Notes: generated from the sequence alone by a model not told the origin. A stretch of 58,334 nt of DNA from Gammaproteobacteria bacterium (GCA_009937505.1 JAACFJ010000018.1:1-58334); one strand, 5' to 3'. Shown: positions 36,340-45,647, counted from the stretch's first letter. Made by a program: numbers and translations.

Positions 36340-37089
36340 CTAATCGTCGACACGGCCGCCGTCGACGGCCACGCCCGTACCGCTTACGAATACGGCATCG
36401 TCGCTCGCGAGGAACAATACGACCTTCGCGACATCGACCGGCTCGCCGAGCCGTTTTGCGGCAGAACTCGAAATACAGTAATCACGGAGTGTCTTGTCTT
36501 TGCGAAACACCTCGCGGCTGTCGGGAGTCATGATCGCCCCGGGCTGAACATGGTTCGCCGTGATCCCGAAGCTCCCGATCTCGGCCGCCAGCGCGCGTGA
36601 GATTGCAGCGAGGTCCTGCTCTGCCCTTTTGCTCTGCTCCCTCGCATTGGCGGCGAACACGCTGCGCAGAAAACCCATGTTGATGATGCGCCCCGCGGGA
36701 CTTTTCTTTAGGTACGGCAGCGCCGATCGGCACATTGCCATAATGAGTTCTGCACGCTTGCGCAGCAGTTCGTCCAGCCCCGCTCCGTCCTCGCCGATCG
36801 GCACGTCCGGTTTCAGCGGGAACTCGTTGACCAGGATATCCAGAGTGCCGAGCTTTTCGGCCGCGTCCTCTACCAGCGCCGGGATGCTGCCCGGTTCGTT
36901 GAGTTCCGCCGGGTAACCCTGTATGCCTCGGACCGACGCGAAATGCTGGTCGACGCCGCTATTCGGCGTGTCGACAGCGAGAACTTCCGCGCCGTGCTTG
37001 ATGAGCGTCCTCGCGGCGGCCTCGCCAATGCCCCCCGCGGCACTCGTCACCACGGCCTTCATTCCGTATAGCCGCAATGCTTCGGCCAT
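36340..37089 (-). CDS. Short-chain dehydrogenase/reductase-like protein without catalytic Tyr
   Basis: The 249-residue protein has SDR architecture: [17 protein letters not shown] at the N-terminus, VAVDGG at the C-terminus, and a [11 protein letters not shown] segment. Two usual catalytic features are changed: the NNAG motif reads VNEF, and the YxxxK position reads REQSK, so the tyrosine is an arginine. The preceding serine is not evident either. It may be a non-catalytic or substrate-binding member, or use other chemistry. The gene is 6 nt after the acyl-CoA ligase start-side neighbour's stop (37096), suggesting co-transcription with acyl-CoA metabolism genes. Confidence 0.75.
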   Translation of the reverse strand: MAEALRLYGMKAVVTSAAGGIGEAAARTLIKHGAEVLAVDTPNSGVDQHFASVRGIQGYPAELNEPGSIPALVEDAAEKLGTLDILVNEFPLKPDVPIGEDGAGLDELLRKRAELIMAMCRSALPYLKKSPAGRIINMGFLRSVFAANAREQSKRAEQDLAAISRALAAEIGSFGITANHVQPGAIMTPDSREVFRKDKTLRDYCISSSAAKRLGEPVDVAKVVLFLASDDAVFVSGTGVAVDGGRVDD

Positions 37090-37095
37090 GTGCGC

Positions 37096-38727
37096 TCAGC
37101 CAGGGAGCCGATACTCAGCGAATTGCTTGCGCAATTCAATCTTCTTGACCTTGCCCGTGGCGGTGTGGGGCAACTCGTCGACGAAAACGACGTCGCTCGG
37201 CACCCACCAGGTTGCAACCTTGCCGTCAAAATACGCCAGCATCTCTTCCTTGCTGACGTCTTCGCCCTCTGACCTGACTACGACCAGCAGCGGGCGCTCG
37301 GTCCATTTCGGGTGCGCCACGCCGATCACGGCCGCTTCGGCCACCGCCGGATGGCCCATTGCGGTATTCTCCAGTTCGATCGAGCTTATCCACTCACCAC
37401 CGGACTTGATGACGTCCTTGGTCCGGTCGGTAATCGCCACATAGCCCTGCGGATCGATGGTTGCGACATCCCCTGTCTCGAACCAGCCATCGTCGGTATG
37501 CGTGCCGCCGCTGCCCTCGAGCTTGAAGTAGTCGCTGCACACCCAGGGCCCTCGAACCTGCAGTGCGCCGAACGCTTCCCCGTCCCACGGCAGCTCGCCA
37601 CCATTGTCGTCGACGATACGCAACTCACAGCCGAAGATGCCGCGCCCTGCCTTCGTCGCGAGGTCCAGCTGCTCGTCTTTCGACAGATCCTCGAGTCCTG
37701 CCTTGATGGTATTAACGGTACCGATCGGGCTCGTCTCCGTCATACCCCAGCCCTGGCGCAGTTCTACACCGTGCTTGTCCCGAAACACCTCGATCATCGC
37801 GCGGGGCACCGCGGCGCCTCCGACGAGCGACTGCTCGAGCTTTTCCAGCCGCTTGCCGGTCTTTTCGGTGTATTGCAGCAGCGACAGCCAGACGGTCGGA
37901 ACGCCGAACGCCTTGGTCACGTCTTCACTCTCGATGAGCTCATAGAGCGCTTCGCCGTCGCCCATTTTGGGGCCCGGCAGGACGAGCTTTGTCCCCGCCA
38001 TCAGTGCCGAGTAAGGGACGCCCCAGGCGTTGACGTGGAAGAAAGGCACGACAGGCATCGCGACGTCACGGCTCGATACACCGGCCACGTCGATCGACAG
38101 TGTCGCGTAGGCATGCAGGATCGTGGAGCGATGGTCGTAGAGAACTCCCTTGGGATTACCGGTGGTGCCCGACGTGTAGCAAAGCGCAGAGGCAGAGCGC
38201 TCATCGAGTTCCGGCCAGTCGAATTCCGACGACTCCGCGGCCAGCAATGTCTCGTAACACATGACATTGGGTAACGAGGTCTCCGGCATATGGGCCTCGT
38301 CGGTCAGGATGATGAAGCCCTCGACATTGGGGATCTTGTCGGCGACCGCCTCCAGCAGGGGCACGAACATCACGTCGACGCAGATGAAACGGTCCTCGGC
38401 ATGGTTGATGATGAACACGATCTGCTCCGGGAACAGCCTGGGATTGATCGTGTGGCACACGTATCCGCTGCCGCTAACGCCGTAGTAAATCTCCAGGTGC
38501 CGGTAATCGTTCCAGGCGAGCGAGGCGACGCGATCACCTTGCTTTACGCCGAGACGTTCAAGCGCATTCGCGAGTTTCTTTGCCCTCCCGATCGCCTCAC
38601 GAAACGTGTAGCGGTGCCTCGGGTTATCCGCTGTGACCGAGACAATCTCGCGATCGCCATGGAACTTTTCGGCATGCTGCGCAATCGAGGAGATCAGCAG
38701 CTGGGTGTCCATCATCAGACCTTTCAT
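37096..38727 (-). CDS. Fatty acid (medium/long-chain) acyl-CoA ligase
   Basis: ANL-superfamily enzyme that activates a fatty acid via an acyl-AMP to acyl-CoA. The 543-residue protein has the P-loop [19 protein letters not shown], the DGWFETGD motif, [20 protein letters not shown] and the catalytic Lys in TGKVKK. The usual N-terminal domain ([22 protein letters not shown]) is present. The start is the ATG at 38727; another ATG at 38712 is possible. It heads the minus-strand unit ligase-SDR-tesB and is divergent from the nitrilase gene. Confidence 0.92.
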   Translation of the reverse strand: MKGLMMDTQLLISSIAQHAEKFHGDREIVSVTADNPRHRYTFREAIGRAKKLANALERLGVKQGDRVASLAWNDYRHLEIYYGVSGSGYVCHTINPRLFPEQIVFIINHAEDRFICVDVMFVPLLEAVADKIPNVEGFIILTDEAHMPETSLPNVMCYETLLAAESSEFDWPELDERSASALCYTSGTTGNPKGVLYDHRSTILHAYATLSIDVAGVSSRDVAMPVVPFFHVNAWGVPYSALMAGTKLVLPGPKMGDGEALYELIESEDVTKAFGVPTVWLSLLQYTEKTGKRLEKLEQSLVGGAAVPRAMIEVFRDKHGVELRQGWGMTETSPIGTVNTIKAGLEDLSKDEQLDLATKAGRGIFGCELRIVDDNGGELPWDGEAFGALQVRGPWVCSDYFKLEGSGGTHTDDGWFETGDVATIDPQGYVAITDRTKDVIKSGGEWISSIELENTAMGHPAVAEAAVIGVAHPKWTERPLLVVVRSEGEDVSKEEMLAYFDGKVATWWVPSDVVFVDELPHTATGKVKKIELRKQFAEYRLPG

Positions 38728-38889
38728 GACGGTATATCCTTGTTGTTATGCAGTCTTCGGCAGCCATGGTAACAGCCGTTACGTGCTATGCTAACCGGCG
38801 CCGTGTTGCCGTCAGGTTAACACCAAAAGCTACTGATTTTGAAGAACAAATCGAACCCCACCGGAAAACAACCGGGCCCGTCATCGAGA

Positions 38890-39843
38890 ATGAACAAAAC
38901 CACACTGAAGGTCGGTATCGCCCAGATCGCTCCCGTCTGGCTGGACCGCGACGCCACCGTGACCAGGGTTATCGAATGGATGCGCAAAGCGGCGTCGCAG
39001 GGATGCGAGCTGGTCGTGTTCGGCGAGGCCCTGATACCGGGTTATCCGTTCTGGGTGGAACGTACGGACGGGGCACGATTCGAATCAGACCTGCAAAAAG
39101 AACTTTACCGCCACTACGTGGAACAGTCGGTCTGCATCGAGGCCGGTGACCTCGACGCTATCCGCGAGGTCGCCAAGAATAACTCGCTTGCCGTTTATGT
39201 TGGCGTCATGGAACGTGCCCCTGACCGCGGCGGTCACAGCCTGTATGCGAGCATGGTCTACATCGACGCTGGTGGCGAGATTGGCTCCGTGCACCGCAAA
39301 TTGATGCCGACTTACGAAGAGCGCCTGGTCTGGGCGATTGGCGACGGACACGGTCTGCGCGTGCACAAGCTTGGCCCGTTCGCCGCCGGCGGCCTGAATT
39401 GCTGGGAAAACTGGCTGCCGCTGGCTCGCGCGGCCCTCTATGCCCAGGGCGAAGACCTGCACGTCGCAATCTGGCCCGGCAATCAGCGCAATACCGAAGA
39501 CATCACGCGCTTCATTGCGCGCGAGGGCCGCTGCTTCGTGGTCTCGGTTGCTGGTCTGATGCGCAGGTCCGACATCCCGGACTCGCTGCCCCGGGCGGAG
39601 CTGCTGCGCGAGACGGCCGACGAGGTCATGGCAGATGGTGGCTCCTGCATTGCGACGCCAACCGGCGAATGGTTGCTCGCGCCGCACACGGGCGAGGAAT
39701 CGTTGCGCGTAGCGGAACTCGACCACCGAATCGTGCTCGAAGAGAGGCAGAGTCTCGACGTCGCAGGCCATTATTCGCGACCCGATGTCACGCAGCTTCT
39801 TGTCGATCGGCGGCGCCAGTCGACCGCCGAATTCTCGGACTAG
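38890..39843 (+). CDS. Nitrilase family C-N hydrolase
   Basis: Hydrolyses a nitrile or related C-N bond through a Glu-Lys-Cys triad. From the ATG at 38890 the product is 317 residues with Glu46 (VVFGEALIPGYPFW), Lys137 (HRKLMPTYEERLVW) and Cys171 (GGLNCWENWLPL). The CWEN context and the GHYSRPDV C-terminus are typical of true nitrilases and cyanide-active relatives rather than ureases/amidases; the substrate is unknown. A TTG 17 codons upstream opens the frame further, but those residues are unlike the family. It ends 3 nt before the next gene. Confidence 0.9.
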   Translation: MNKTTLKVGIAQIAPVWLDRDATVTRVIEWMRKAASQGCELVVFGEALIPGYPFWVERTDGARFESDLQKELYRHYVEQSVCIEAGDLDAIREVAKNNSLAVYVGVMERAPDRGGHSLYASMVYIDAGGEIGSVHRKLMPTYEERLVWAIGDGHGLRVHKLGPFAAGGLNCWENWLPLARAALYAQGEDLHVAIWPGNQRNTEDITRFIAREGRCFVVSVAGLMRRSDIPDSLPRAELLRETADEVMADGGSCIATPTGEWLLAPHTGEESLRVAELDHRIVLEERQSLDVAGHYSRPDVTQLLVDRRRQSTAEFSD

Positions 39844-39846
39844 TTT

Positions 39847-41628
39847 ATGAAATTCCTGTCACTACTCGCTTGCAGCCTCTTGCTCATCGCATTTGCTGCC
39901 GCAGCCGAGCTGCCCGCTGGCTACTGGCCGTTGGAACGGACGCAGCCGATACTCGATGCCAGGCTCAAGGTCACGCTGGACCCGGATCTCGGGCATCTCT
40001 CTCCCGCCGAGTCGCAGGCGTTGGGCGAATTGCTCGAAGCCGGCCAGATCATGCACGCGCTTTACGAGCAGCAACTTCACGCCGAGGCGTTAACAGCGAA
40101 ACAAGGCGTCGAGGACCTGCACGCATCGGCAACGGCGCCGGATGCGACGCGAAACCTGCTCGACCTCTATTACCTGTTCAAGGGACCGGTCGCGACGACG
40201 CTCGACAACGAACGGCTGCCTTTCCTGCCGGTCGATGCCCCGAATCTCGGAAAGAACGTTTACCCCGGCGGCCTCACGCGCCAGGAGATCGATGCCTTTC
40301 TCGAAGCGAACCCTGCCGCCCGCGATTCGCTGCTCGCCGTGCGCAGCGTGCTCAGGCGGGCCAGCGCGGAAAACATCGCCGGCGATCTCGTTCGCCTTGA
40401 CGAACATCCCGCGATCGAGGCACTGCACCCCGGGTTGCGAGAGCGACTCGAGGCGCTCACGGAAAACCCTGCCTGGATGTATGCCGTCCCGTATGCGCTT
40501 GCCTACGCGCCGCAGCTCACCGAGGCACGACAACACCTGGAACGGGCGGCAAGCGCCATCGACGATGAAGCGCCCGACTTTGCGGCGTATCTTCGCAACC
40601 GCGGCCGCGATCTCCTCTCCGGCGACTACGAGTCCGGTGATGCATCGTGGGTAACCGGCCGATTCGGCAAGCTGAACCTGCAGTTCGGAAGCTACGAGAC
40701 CTATGACGATTCCCTGCTCGGCATCAAGGCCTTCTACAGCGCCAGCCTGCTGGCACGCGACGAGGCGAAGAGCCGCGCGCTGGCCGCCGCGATGACCGAA
40801 TTGCAGTCGATCGAGGACGCCCTGCCCTACGAGCACCAGAAGCGGGTGCGGTCGGACATCCCCGTCGGCGTCTACAACGTCGTCGCTGATTTCGGCCAGG
40901 CACGTGGCGCAAACACCGCGACGATCCTGCCGAACGATGCGAATCACGCCCGCAAGTACGGCCGCATAGTGATGATTCGCAACAACATACTGGCGAACCC
41001 GGCGATTTTCGAAAACAGCAAGCAGCGTTTCGACGCGGTCGTAGCGCCGGCGTTTCGCGATCACCTGACGATCGACGGCGGCTTCAATCGTACGCTCTGG
41101 CACGAGATCGGCCACTACCTGGGCGCGAGTATGACCGCCGACGGCCGCAGCCTGGGCGAGGCACTCGCCGATTACGCGGATCTCGTCGAGGAAATGAAAT
41201 CCGACCTGGTGTCGCTGCACGCCGCACCGACCTTGCTCGACATCGGCTACTACGACGAACAGGGCCTGCGCGCCCACTATGCCGACGGTATCCGCCGTAC
41301 GCTGCAGGTCGTAAGACCAAGACCCGAACAGCCTTACCAGAACATGCAGCTGATGCAGTTCAACTACTTCATGGAACACGGACTGATCGAACCGCGGGGC
41401 GAAGGGGCGCTGCTCGCCATTAACTACGAGCGCTACCACGAGGTCGTGAGCGAACTGCTTGGCGAGGTGCTGCACCTGCAGTACGCGGGCGATTACGATA
41501 GGGCGAAGGCGTTCGTCGAACGATGGAACTACTGGGACGATCGCGTTCATGGCCGGCTCGCCGAGCTCATTCAGGAGCAGGCACGCTACCGCGGTACAAT
41601 GGTGCGCTACGCAATTCTCGAAAAGTGA
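39847..41628 (+). CDS. Secreted HEXXH metallopeptidase-like protein (M49/DPP III-related)
   Basis: The 593-residue protein has a signal peptide (about 1-20, FLSLLACSLLLIAFAAAA) and then a largely helical body. The zinc-type motif is His419-Glu-Ile-Gly-His423 (TLWHEIGHYLGAS), followed by Glu448/Glu449 in LVEEMKSDLVSL, like the second zinc-binding glutamate segment of the M49 family (DPP III and the NUDT3-type C-terminal domain). It is classified as M49-related by these motifs; the assignment is moderate. It lies 3 nt after the nitrilase and 18 nt before the cysteine synthase, all on the same strand. Confidence 0.65.
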   Translation: MKFLSLLACSLLLIAFAAAAELPAGYWPLERTQPILDARLKVTLDPDLGHLSPAESQALGELLEAGQIMHALYEQQLHAEALTAKQGVEDLHASATAPDATRNLLDLYYLFKGPVATTLDNERLPFLPVDAPNLGKNVYPGGLTRQEIDAFLEANPAARDSLLAVRSVLRRASAENIAGDLVRLDEHPAIEALHPGLRERLEALTENPAWMYAVPYALAYAPQLTEARQHLERAASAIDDEAPDFAAYLRNRGRDLLSGDYESGDASWVTGRFGKLNLQFGSYETYDDSLLGIKAFYSASLLARDEAKSRALAAAMTELQSIEDALPYEHQKRVRSDIPVGVYNVVADFGQARGANTATILPNDANHARKYGRIVMIRNNILANPAIFENSKQRFDAVVAPAFRDHLTIDGGFNRTLWHEIGHYLGASMTADGRSLGEALADYADLVEEMKSDLVSLHAAPTLLDIGYYDEQGLRAHYADGIRRTLQVVRPRPEQPYQNMQLMQFNYFMEHGLIEPRGEGALLAINYERYHEVVSELLGEVLHLQYAGDYDRAKAFVERWNYWDDRVHGRLAELIQEQARYRGTMVRYAILEK

Positions 41629-41646
41629 CGACGGAGGCTCGTTGCC

Positions 41647-43140
41647 ATGATGTCACGCTATAACAATATCCTGGAGACCGTGGGCGGGACGCCGATCGTG
41701 AGACTGAACCGTATCGCGCCCGAACACGTCAACCTGTACGTGAAGATCGAGTCCTTCAATCCGATGGGCTCGGTCAAGGATCGCCTTGCGCTGAGCGTCA
41801 TCGAAGACGCCGAACAGAGTGGAACGCTCAGCCCCGGACAGACCGTCATCGAGGCGACCAGCGGCAATACGGGCATCGGTCTTGCGATGGTCTGCGCCTG
41901 CAAGGGCTATCCGCTCGTCGTAACAATGGCCGAGAGTTTCAGCGTTGAGCGGCGCAAGCTGATGCGCTTCCTGGGCGCCCGGGTCGTGCTGACTCCCGCC
42001 GCGCTCAAGGGCAGCGGAATGCTGGCCAAGGCGGTCGAACTGGCCGAGGAACACGGCTGGTTCCTGGTGCGCCAGTTCGAAAATGAGGCAAATGCAAACG
42101 CCCATTCGCGCACGACGGCACCCGAAATCCTCGAAGCATTCTCCGACAGGAAACTCGACTACTGGGTTACCGGTTACGGCACGGGCGGTACGCTCAAGGG
42201 CGTGTCGCGGGTGTTGCGGGAGGCAAGCCCGGACACGCGGGTCATCGTCTGCGAGCCGGACAATTCGCCCATCCTGGGCAGCGGCATACCGCAGGAACGC
42301 CTGGACGATGGCGCGCCGAAAGACAGCCACCCGCTGTTCCGCCCGCACCTGATGCAGGGCTGGACTCCGGACTTCATACCGAAGCTGACCGAAGATGCCG
42401 TCGACGCAAAATACATCGATGAAATTCTGCCGATCAGCGGCGACGACGCCATGAGGTTGTCGCGATCGCTGGCGACGGAAGAGGGGATATTCGTGGGTGT
42501 TTCGGGCGGCGCGACCCTGGCGGGCGCCATTGCCGTCGCGGAAAAAGCGGAGCGCGGCACAAACATTCTCTGCATGCTCCCCGACACGGGCGAGCGCTAC
42601 CTGAGCACGCCGTTGTTCGAGGACATCCCGGCGGACATGACCGCTAAAGAGCAGGAGATCTCACGCTCGACGCCGAACTACCGTTTCGACACGCCGCCGC
42701 CCGCGCCACCTGCCGAGGCGGAAGAGGACGACGAGGCCGGGGCACCGGTGGATGCGCTGGCGTTCCTCGACGAGGCGATTCACGATCCGAACAACCCGGT
42801 CGTGTTATTTGCGCTGGAGTGGTGCGAATTCTGCTGGTCGGTACGCAAGATGTTTGCGGAGTACGAAATCCCGTACCGCTCCATCGACCTCGACTCCGTC
42901 GAATACCAGCAGGACAACAAGGGAGGCAACGTCCGGGCCGCGCTTCTGGAGCGCACCGGCCTCAAGACCATTCCGCAAATTTACATGGGCGGCGAGCACG
43001 TCGGAGGCGCGACCGAGCTGTTCGATGCCTGCAAGGATGGCACTATGGCCAGGCTGCTGGATCAGTCGAACGTTTCGTGGAACACGGCGGTAGACAGGGA
43101 CCCTTACGCCTTCCTTCCGGGCTGGCTGCACGCACGCTGA
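41647..43140 (+). CDS. Cysteine synthase fused to a glutaredoxin domain
   Basis: The 497-residue protein has a PLP-dependent O-acetylserine sulfhydrylase/cystathionine beta-synthase fold (1-about 325) with Lys44 in NPMGSVKDRLALS, EATSGNTGIGLAM and YGTGGTLKGVSRVL, ending LPDTGERYLSTPLFEDI. An acidic/Pro/Ala linker (about 345-370) leads to a glutaredoxin domain (about 375-475): VVLFALEWCEFCWSV with Cys393-x2-Cys396, TIPQIYMGGEHVGGATEL. The fusion suggests linked sulfur assimilation and thiol reduction, for instance reducing the synthase or persulfides. Both halves look intact. An O-acylserine from a MetX-type serine acyltransferase (as in the broken gene at 1-1069) would be a possible substrate, but this is speculative. 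Confidence 0.9.
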   Translation: MMSRYNNILETVGGTPIVRLNRIAPEHVNLYVKIESFNPMGSVKDRLALSVIEDAEQSGTLSPGQTVIEATSGNTGIGLAMVCACKGYPLVVTMAESFSVERRKLMRFLGARVVLTPAALKGSGMLAKAVELAEEHGWFLVRQFENEANANAHSRTTAPEILEAFSDRKLDYWVTGYGTGGTLKGVSRVLREASPDTRVIVCEPDNSPILGSGIPQERLDDGAPKDSHPLFRPHLMQGWTPDFIPKLTEDAVDAKYIDEILPISGDDAMRLSRSLATEEGIFVGVSGGATLAGAIAVAEKAERGTNILCMLPDTGERYLSTPLFEDIPADMTAKEQEISRSTPNYRFDTPPPAPPAEAEEDDEAGAPVDALAFLDEAIHDPNNPVVLFALEWCEFCWSVRKMFAEYEIPYRSIDLDSVEYQQDNKGGNVRAALLERTGLKTIPQIYMGGEHVGGATELFDACKDGTMARLLDQSNVSWNTAVDRDPYAFLPGWLHAR

Positions 43141-43160
43141 CCGGGACTGGCGGGAGCGGC

Positions 43161-43622
43161 CTACTCGCCGAAGAAGTACATCCCGAGCGTCTCGGCAACG
43201 CAGGCAGGCTTGCGCTCGTTTTCCACTTCGATGCGCGTCTCTGATGTCAGCAGCAACGCGCCCGCCCGCCGGCGAGCCTGCAGCACGGTCGCTCGTGCGC
43301 GCACGCGGTCGCCGGCCTGCACAGGCGTGTAGAAGCGGACCTTGTTGACGCCGAAGTTGATCGCCCGGGCAAGGTTCTCGATCTCGACGAAATTAACGGT
43401 GAGCACAGGGATCAGTGCCAGGGTGAGATAGCCGTGGGCGATGGTCTTACCCCCAGGCATTTCCGCTGCCGCACGCTCGGTGTCAACGTGAATCCACTGG
43501 TAGTCCCCGGTTGCTTCGGCGAACTGGTCGATCCGGTTCTGATCAATGATCACCCAGTCGGACAAACCGACCTCGACACCTTCCAGTGACTTTGCATCTT
43601 CGATGGAACTGATGACGTGCAA
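43161..43622 (-). CDS. MaoC-like enoyl-CoA hydratase
   Basis: Hot-dog-fold hydratase. The 153-residue product has FAEATGDYQWIHVDTERA (Asp and His of the active site) and GGKTIAHGYLTLALIP, the two core MaoC motifs. It begins at a TTG (43622) with a GGGAAGG ribosome-binding site 5 nt upstream; a longer frame upstream has no similarity. Its role may be in hydrating (R)-specific enoyl-CoA; the substrate is unknown. It is divergent from the MocA-like gene and convergent with the cysteine synthase. Confidence 0.85.
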   Translation of the reverse strand: MHVISSIEDAKSLEGVEVGLSDWVIIDQNRIDQFAEATGDYQWIHVDTERAAAEMPGGKTIAHGYLTLALIPVLTVNFVEIENLARAINFGVNKVRFYTPVQAGDRVRARATVLQARRRAGALLLTSETRIEVENERKPACVAETLGMYFFGE

Positions 43623-43755
43623 TTGACCTTCCCTGCTGGTCCGACCGCGTAAGGAATACACATTAGCCCCCGCTGTCGCAAGTTTTCTGCCAGGATTCTT
43701 GTGGCATGCGGGGTGCGCCACTTTACAATGCGTGACTCCGACAACGGAATCATCG

Positions 43756-44361
43756 ATGCAGGAAACAGTACCAACAAAGGAAGACCGGGTCGTCTTTGCC
43801 GCCGTTCTGGCGGCAGGCAGATCGCATCGATTCGGGCGCAGCAAGCAGCTCGAGAACTTCGAGGGCAAACCTCTCGTGCGCCGCGCCGCCGACCTGGCCC
43901 ACGAGGTCTGCGGCGATCGCAGCGTTCTCGTTGCCGGCCACGAAAGCGCTGCTGTCGCAGCGGCGGCAGGCAGAGCCCCCCGTTACCTGATCGTCAACGA
44001 CCGTTATGCCGACGGCATCGGCGGCTCGATCGCGCTCACCGCGAAAATCCTGTCACACGCTGCCGATGCGGTGCTGTTTCTGTTCGCCGACCAGCCGCTG
44101 ATCACGGCGCATCATCTGCAGGCACTGATTGATACCTGGAGCGGCGCCGACGACGAAATCATGGCAACCGCATTCGCGGGGACTACGGGACCCCCGGTGT
44201 TGTTCCCGCGTGGCGCATTCGAAGCGCTCGGAGAACTATCGGGAGACGAGGGGGCGAAAAGCGTGCTCCGGGATCCTCGGTTCGACGTCAGAACAGTCCC
44301 TTTCGAGGACGCGGCGGTCGACATCGACACACCTACTGACCTGGAGAAACTCGCTGACTAG
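43756..44361 (+). CDS. MocA/MobA-like molybdenum cofactor nucleotidyltransferase
   Basis: The 201-residue protein has the NTP-transferase signature LAAGRSHRFGRSKQL, the metal-binding Asp in LFADQPLITAHHLQALI, and the NDRYADGIGGSIA and VDIDTPTDLEKL segments. This matches the MocA (cytidylyltransferase) type, which adds CMP to molybdopterin. It faces moaCDE and so fits molybdenum cofactor biosynthesis. An alternative is a related nucleotidyltransferase for another cofactor. The ATG at 43756 fits; the frame is open upstream. Confidence 0.85.
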   Translation: MQETVPTKEDRVVFAAVLAAGRSHRFGRSKQLENFEGKPLVRRAADLAHEVCGDRSVLVAGHESAAVAAAAGRAPRYLIVNDRYADGIGGSIALTAKILSHAADAVLFLFADQPLITAHHLQALIDTWSGADDEIMATAFAGTTGPPVLFPRGAFEALGELSGDEGAKSVLRDPRFDVRTVPFEDAAVDIDTPTDLEKLAD

Positions 44362-44367
44362 CGTGGT

Positions 44368-44389
44368 ATGGCTTCGGCATGATTTTTTT
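44368..44389 (+). terminator. Possible intrinsic terminator after the MocA-like gene
   Basis: A short hairpin with a TTCG loop (44368-44380, stem ATGGC/GCAT with one bulge) is followed by seven Ts (44383-44389). The stem is short, so the call is tentative. It ends where repeat copy D begins. Confidence 0.4.
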
Positions 44390-44440
44390 GCGCGAAGTAA
44401 AGCGCAGCAAGCGTAGCGCAGCGAGCCATGAGGGAGAGGA
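44390..44440 (-). repeat. Dispersed core repeat, copy D (inverted)
   Basis: Reading the minus strand: CTCTCCCTCATGGCTCGCTG, then GCGCTACGCTTGCTGCGC, then TTTACTTCGCGC. The ends match the cores of copies A, B and C; the middle is longer. No flanking inverted repeat of the kind in copies B and C is visible. It lies between the convergent MocA-like gene and moaE. Confidence 0.75.
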
Positions 44441-44473
44441 ATACGCCGCCGCGTCGGACAGCCCGGTTGACGC

Positions 44474-44911
44474 TCAACCCCCGTGTGCGTGCTCGGCGCA
44501 GCGCTCGCAGTTGACCCACCCGGAATCGCCGTTCGTGTAGTGCTCTTTCTTCCAGATCGGCAAGCGGTGCTTGAGTTCGTCGATGATGTAGCGGCAGGCC
44601 TTAAAGGCCTCGTCGCGGTGCGCAGACGCCACGCCTACCCAGACGGCGCAATCGCCGATCTCCAGCATCCCGGTCCGATGTACGCAATGCGCGCGCAAAT
44701 ACGGAAACTTCCCGGCGGCCTCGACCAGTATCTTCTCGCCCTCGGCCACCGCTACGGGTTCGTAGCCCTCGTACTCCAGCCGCAGGACCTCGTGCCCCTC
44801 ATTTTCGTTGCGCACCCAGCCCTCGAACGCGCAGTAGCCGCCCGCAGCGGGATCGAAAAGCTCACGACGCAGGGCGTCCGGATCGATCGAATCGGTCGTC
44901 ATACGGATCAT
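44474..44911 (-). CDS. moaE: Molybdopterin synthase large subunit MoaE
   Basis: Large subunit that transfers sulfur from MoaD to precursor Z to make molybdopterin. The 145-residue product has GGYCAFEGWVRNENEG, LEYEGYEPVAVAEGEKI, and the catalytic region HRDEAFKACRYIIDELKHRLPIWKKEHY. It starts 1 nt after the moaD stop. The C-terminus ends VNCERCAEHAHGG with extra cysteines/histidines. Confidence 0.95.
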   Translation of the reverse strand: MIRMTTDSIDPDALRRELFDPAAGGYCAFEGWVRNENEGHEVLRLEYEGYEPVAVAEGEKILVEAAGKFPYLRAHCVHRTGMLEIGDCAVWVGVASAHRDEAFKACRYIIDELKHRLPIWKKEHYTNGDSGWVNCERCAEHAHGG

Positions 44912-44912
44912 G

Positions 44913-45155
44913 TCAGCCGCCCGCCACGGGAGGAAACAGGAGCACCGTGTCGCCGTCTTCCACCGGCGACGTCCAGTCCGCCATCTCGTCGTTGATCGCG
45001 ACCTTGCAGTGCCCTGCGGGCTCTGACGACCCGTGCCGGGCCTTGGTGTGTTCGAACACGTCGGCAGCCGTCGTTGCGTCCAGCGACAGCGTCTCCTCGT
45101 TGACGCCGGCCTGTTCGCGGAACATGGCGAAGTAGCGCACGGTTATGGTCTTCAT
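44913..45155 (-). CDS. moaD: Molybdopterin synthase sulfur carrier subunit MoaD
   Basis: Ubiquitin-like sulfur carrier. The 80-residue protein begins KTITVRYFAMFREQAGVNEETLSL and ends in the required Gly-Gly (LLFPPVAGG), where the thiocarboxylate forms. It is followed by moaE after 1 nt and preceded by moaC after 15 nt, so one operon. Confidence 0.95.
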   Translation of the reverse strand: MKTITVRYFAMFREQAGVNEETLSLDATTAADVFEHTKARHGSSEPAGHCKVAINDEMADWTSPVEDGDTVLLFPPVAGG

Positions 45156-45170
45156 CGGCTTTCCTCCAGG

Positions 45171-45647
45171 CTAGCCGTCACGATGAAAGTCCTGCTTGCC
45201 GCCGGTCTTCATCATCAACCGGGTTTCCGAAATGACGATGTCGTGGGACAGGGCTTTACACATATCGTAAACCGTCAGTGCCGCAACGCTGGCGCCCGTC
45301 AGCGCCTCCATCTCCACGCCGGTCTTGTGCGTCACCTTGCAACGGCAGTCGATCACCGCGCGATCACCATCCATCGCGATGCCGACATCGCAGTTATCGA
45401 GGCCGAGCGGATGACAAAACGGTATGAGTTCGTGCGTCTTCTTGGCCGCCATGACCCCGGCAATGATCGCCGTCGCAAAAACCGGCCCTTTCTTGCTCTG
45501 TATTTCGTCACCGTCGAGCGCCGCAAGCACTTCCTCCGGCAGCACGACGACAGCACGCGCGTGGGCCTCGCGTGCCGTAACGGCTTTATCACCGACGTCG
45601 ACCATCGTGGGTCGGTTCTTGTCGTCGATGTGACTCAGTTCAGACAC
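45171..45647 (-). CDS. moaC: Cyclic pyranopterin monophosphate synthase MoaC
   Basis: Works with MoaA to make cyclic pyranopterin monophosphate. The 158-residue protein has LSHIDDKNRPTMVDVGDKAVTAREA, KKTHELIPFCHPLGLD and GVEMEALTGASVAALTVYDMCKAL. The start is GTG at 45647, with a strong AGGAGG ribosome-binding site 5 nt upstream. It heads moaC-moaD-moaE. No moaA, moeA or modABC is in the window. Confidence 0.96.
   Translation of the reverse strand: MSELSHIDDKNRPTMVDVGDKAVTAREAHARAVVVLPEEVLAALDGDEIQSKKGPVFATAIIAGVMAAKKTHELIPFCHPLGLDNCDVGIAMDGDRAVIDCRCKVTHKTGVEMEALTGASVAALTVYDMCKALSHDIVISETRLMMKTGGKQDFHRDG

Noticed and set aside
40090-41550. Open frame opposite the HEXXH protein
   Set aside because: Antisense shadow without motifs; the plus-strand frame has a signal peptide and HEXXH.
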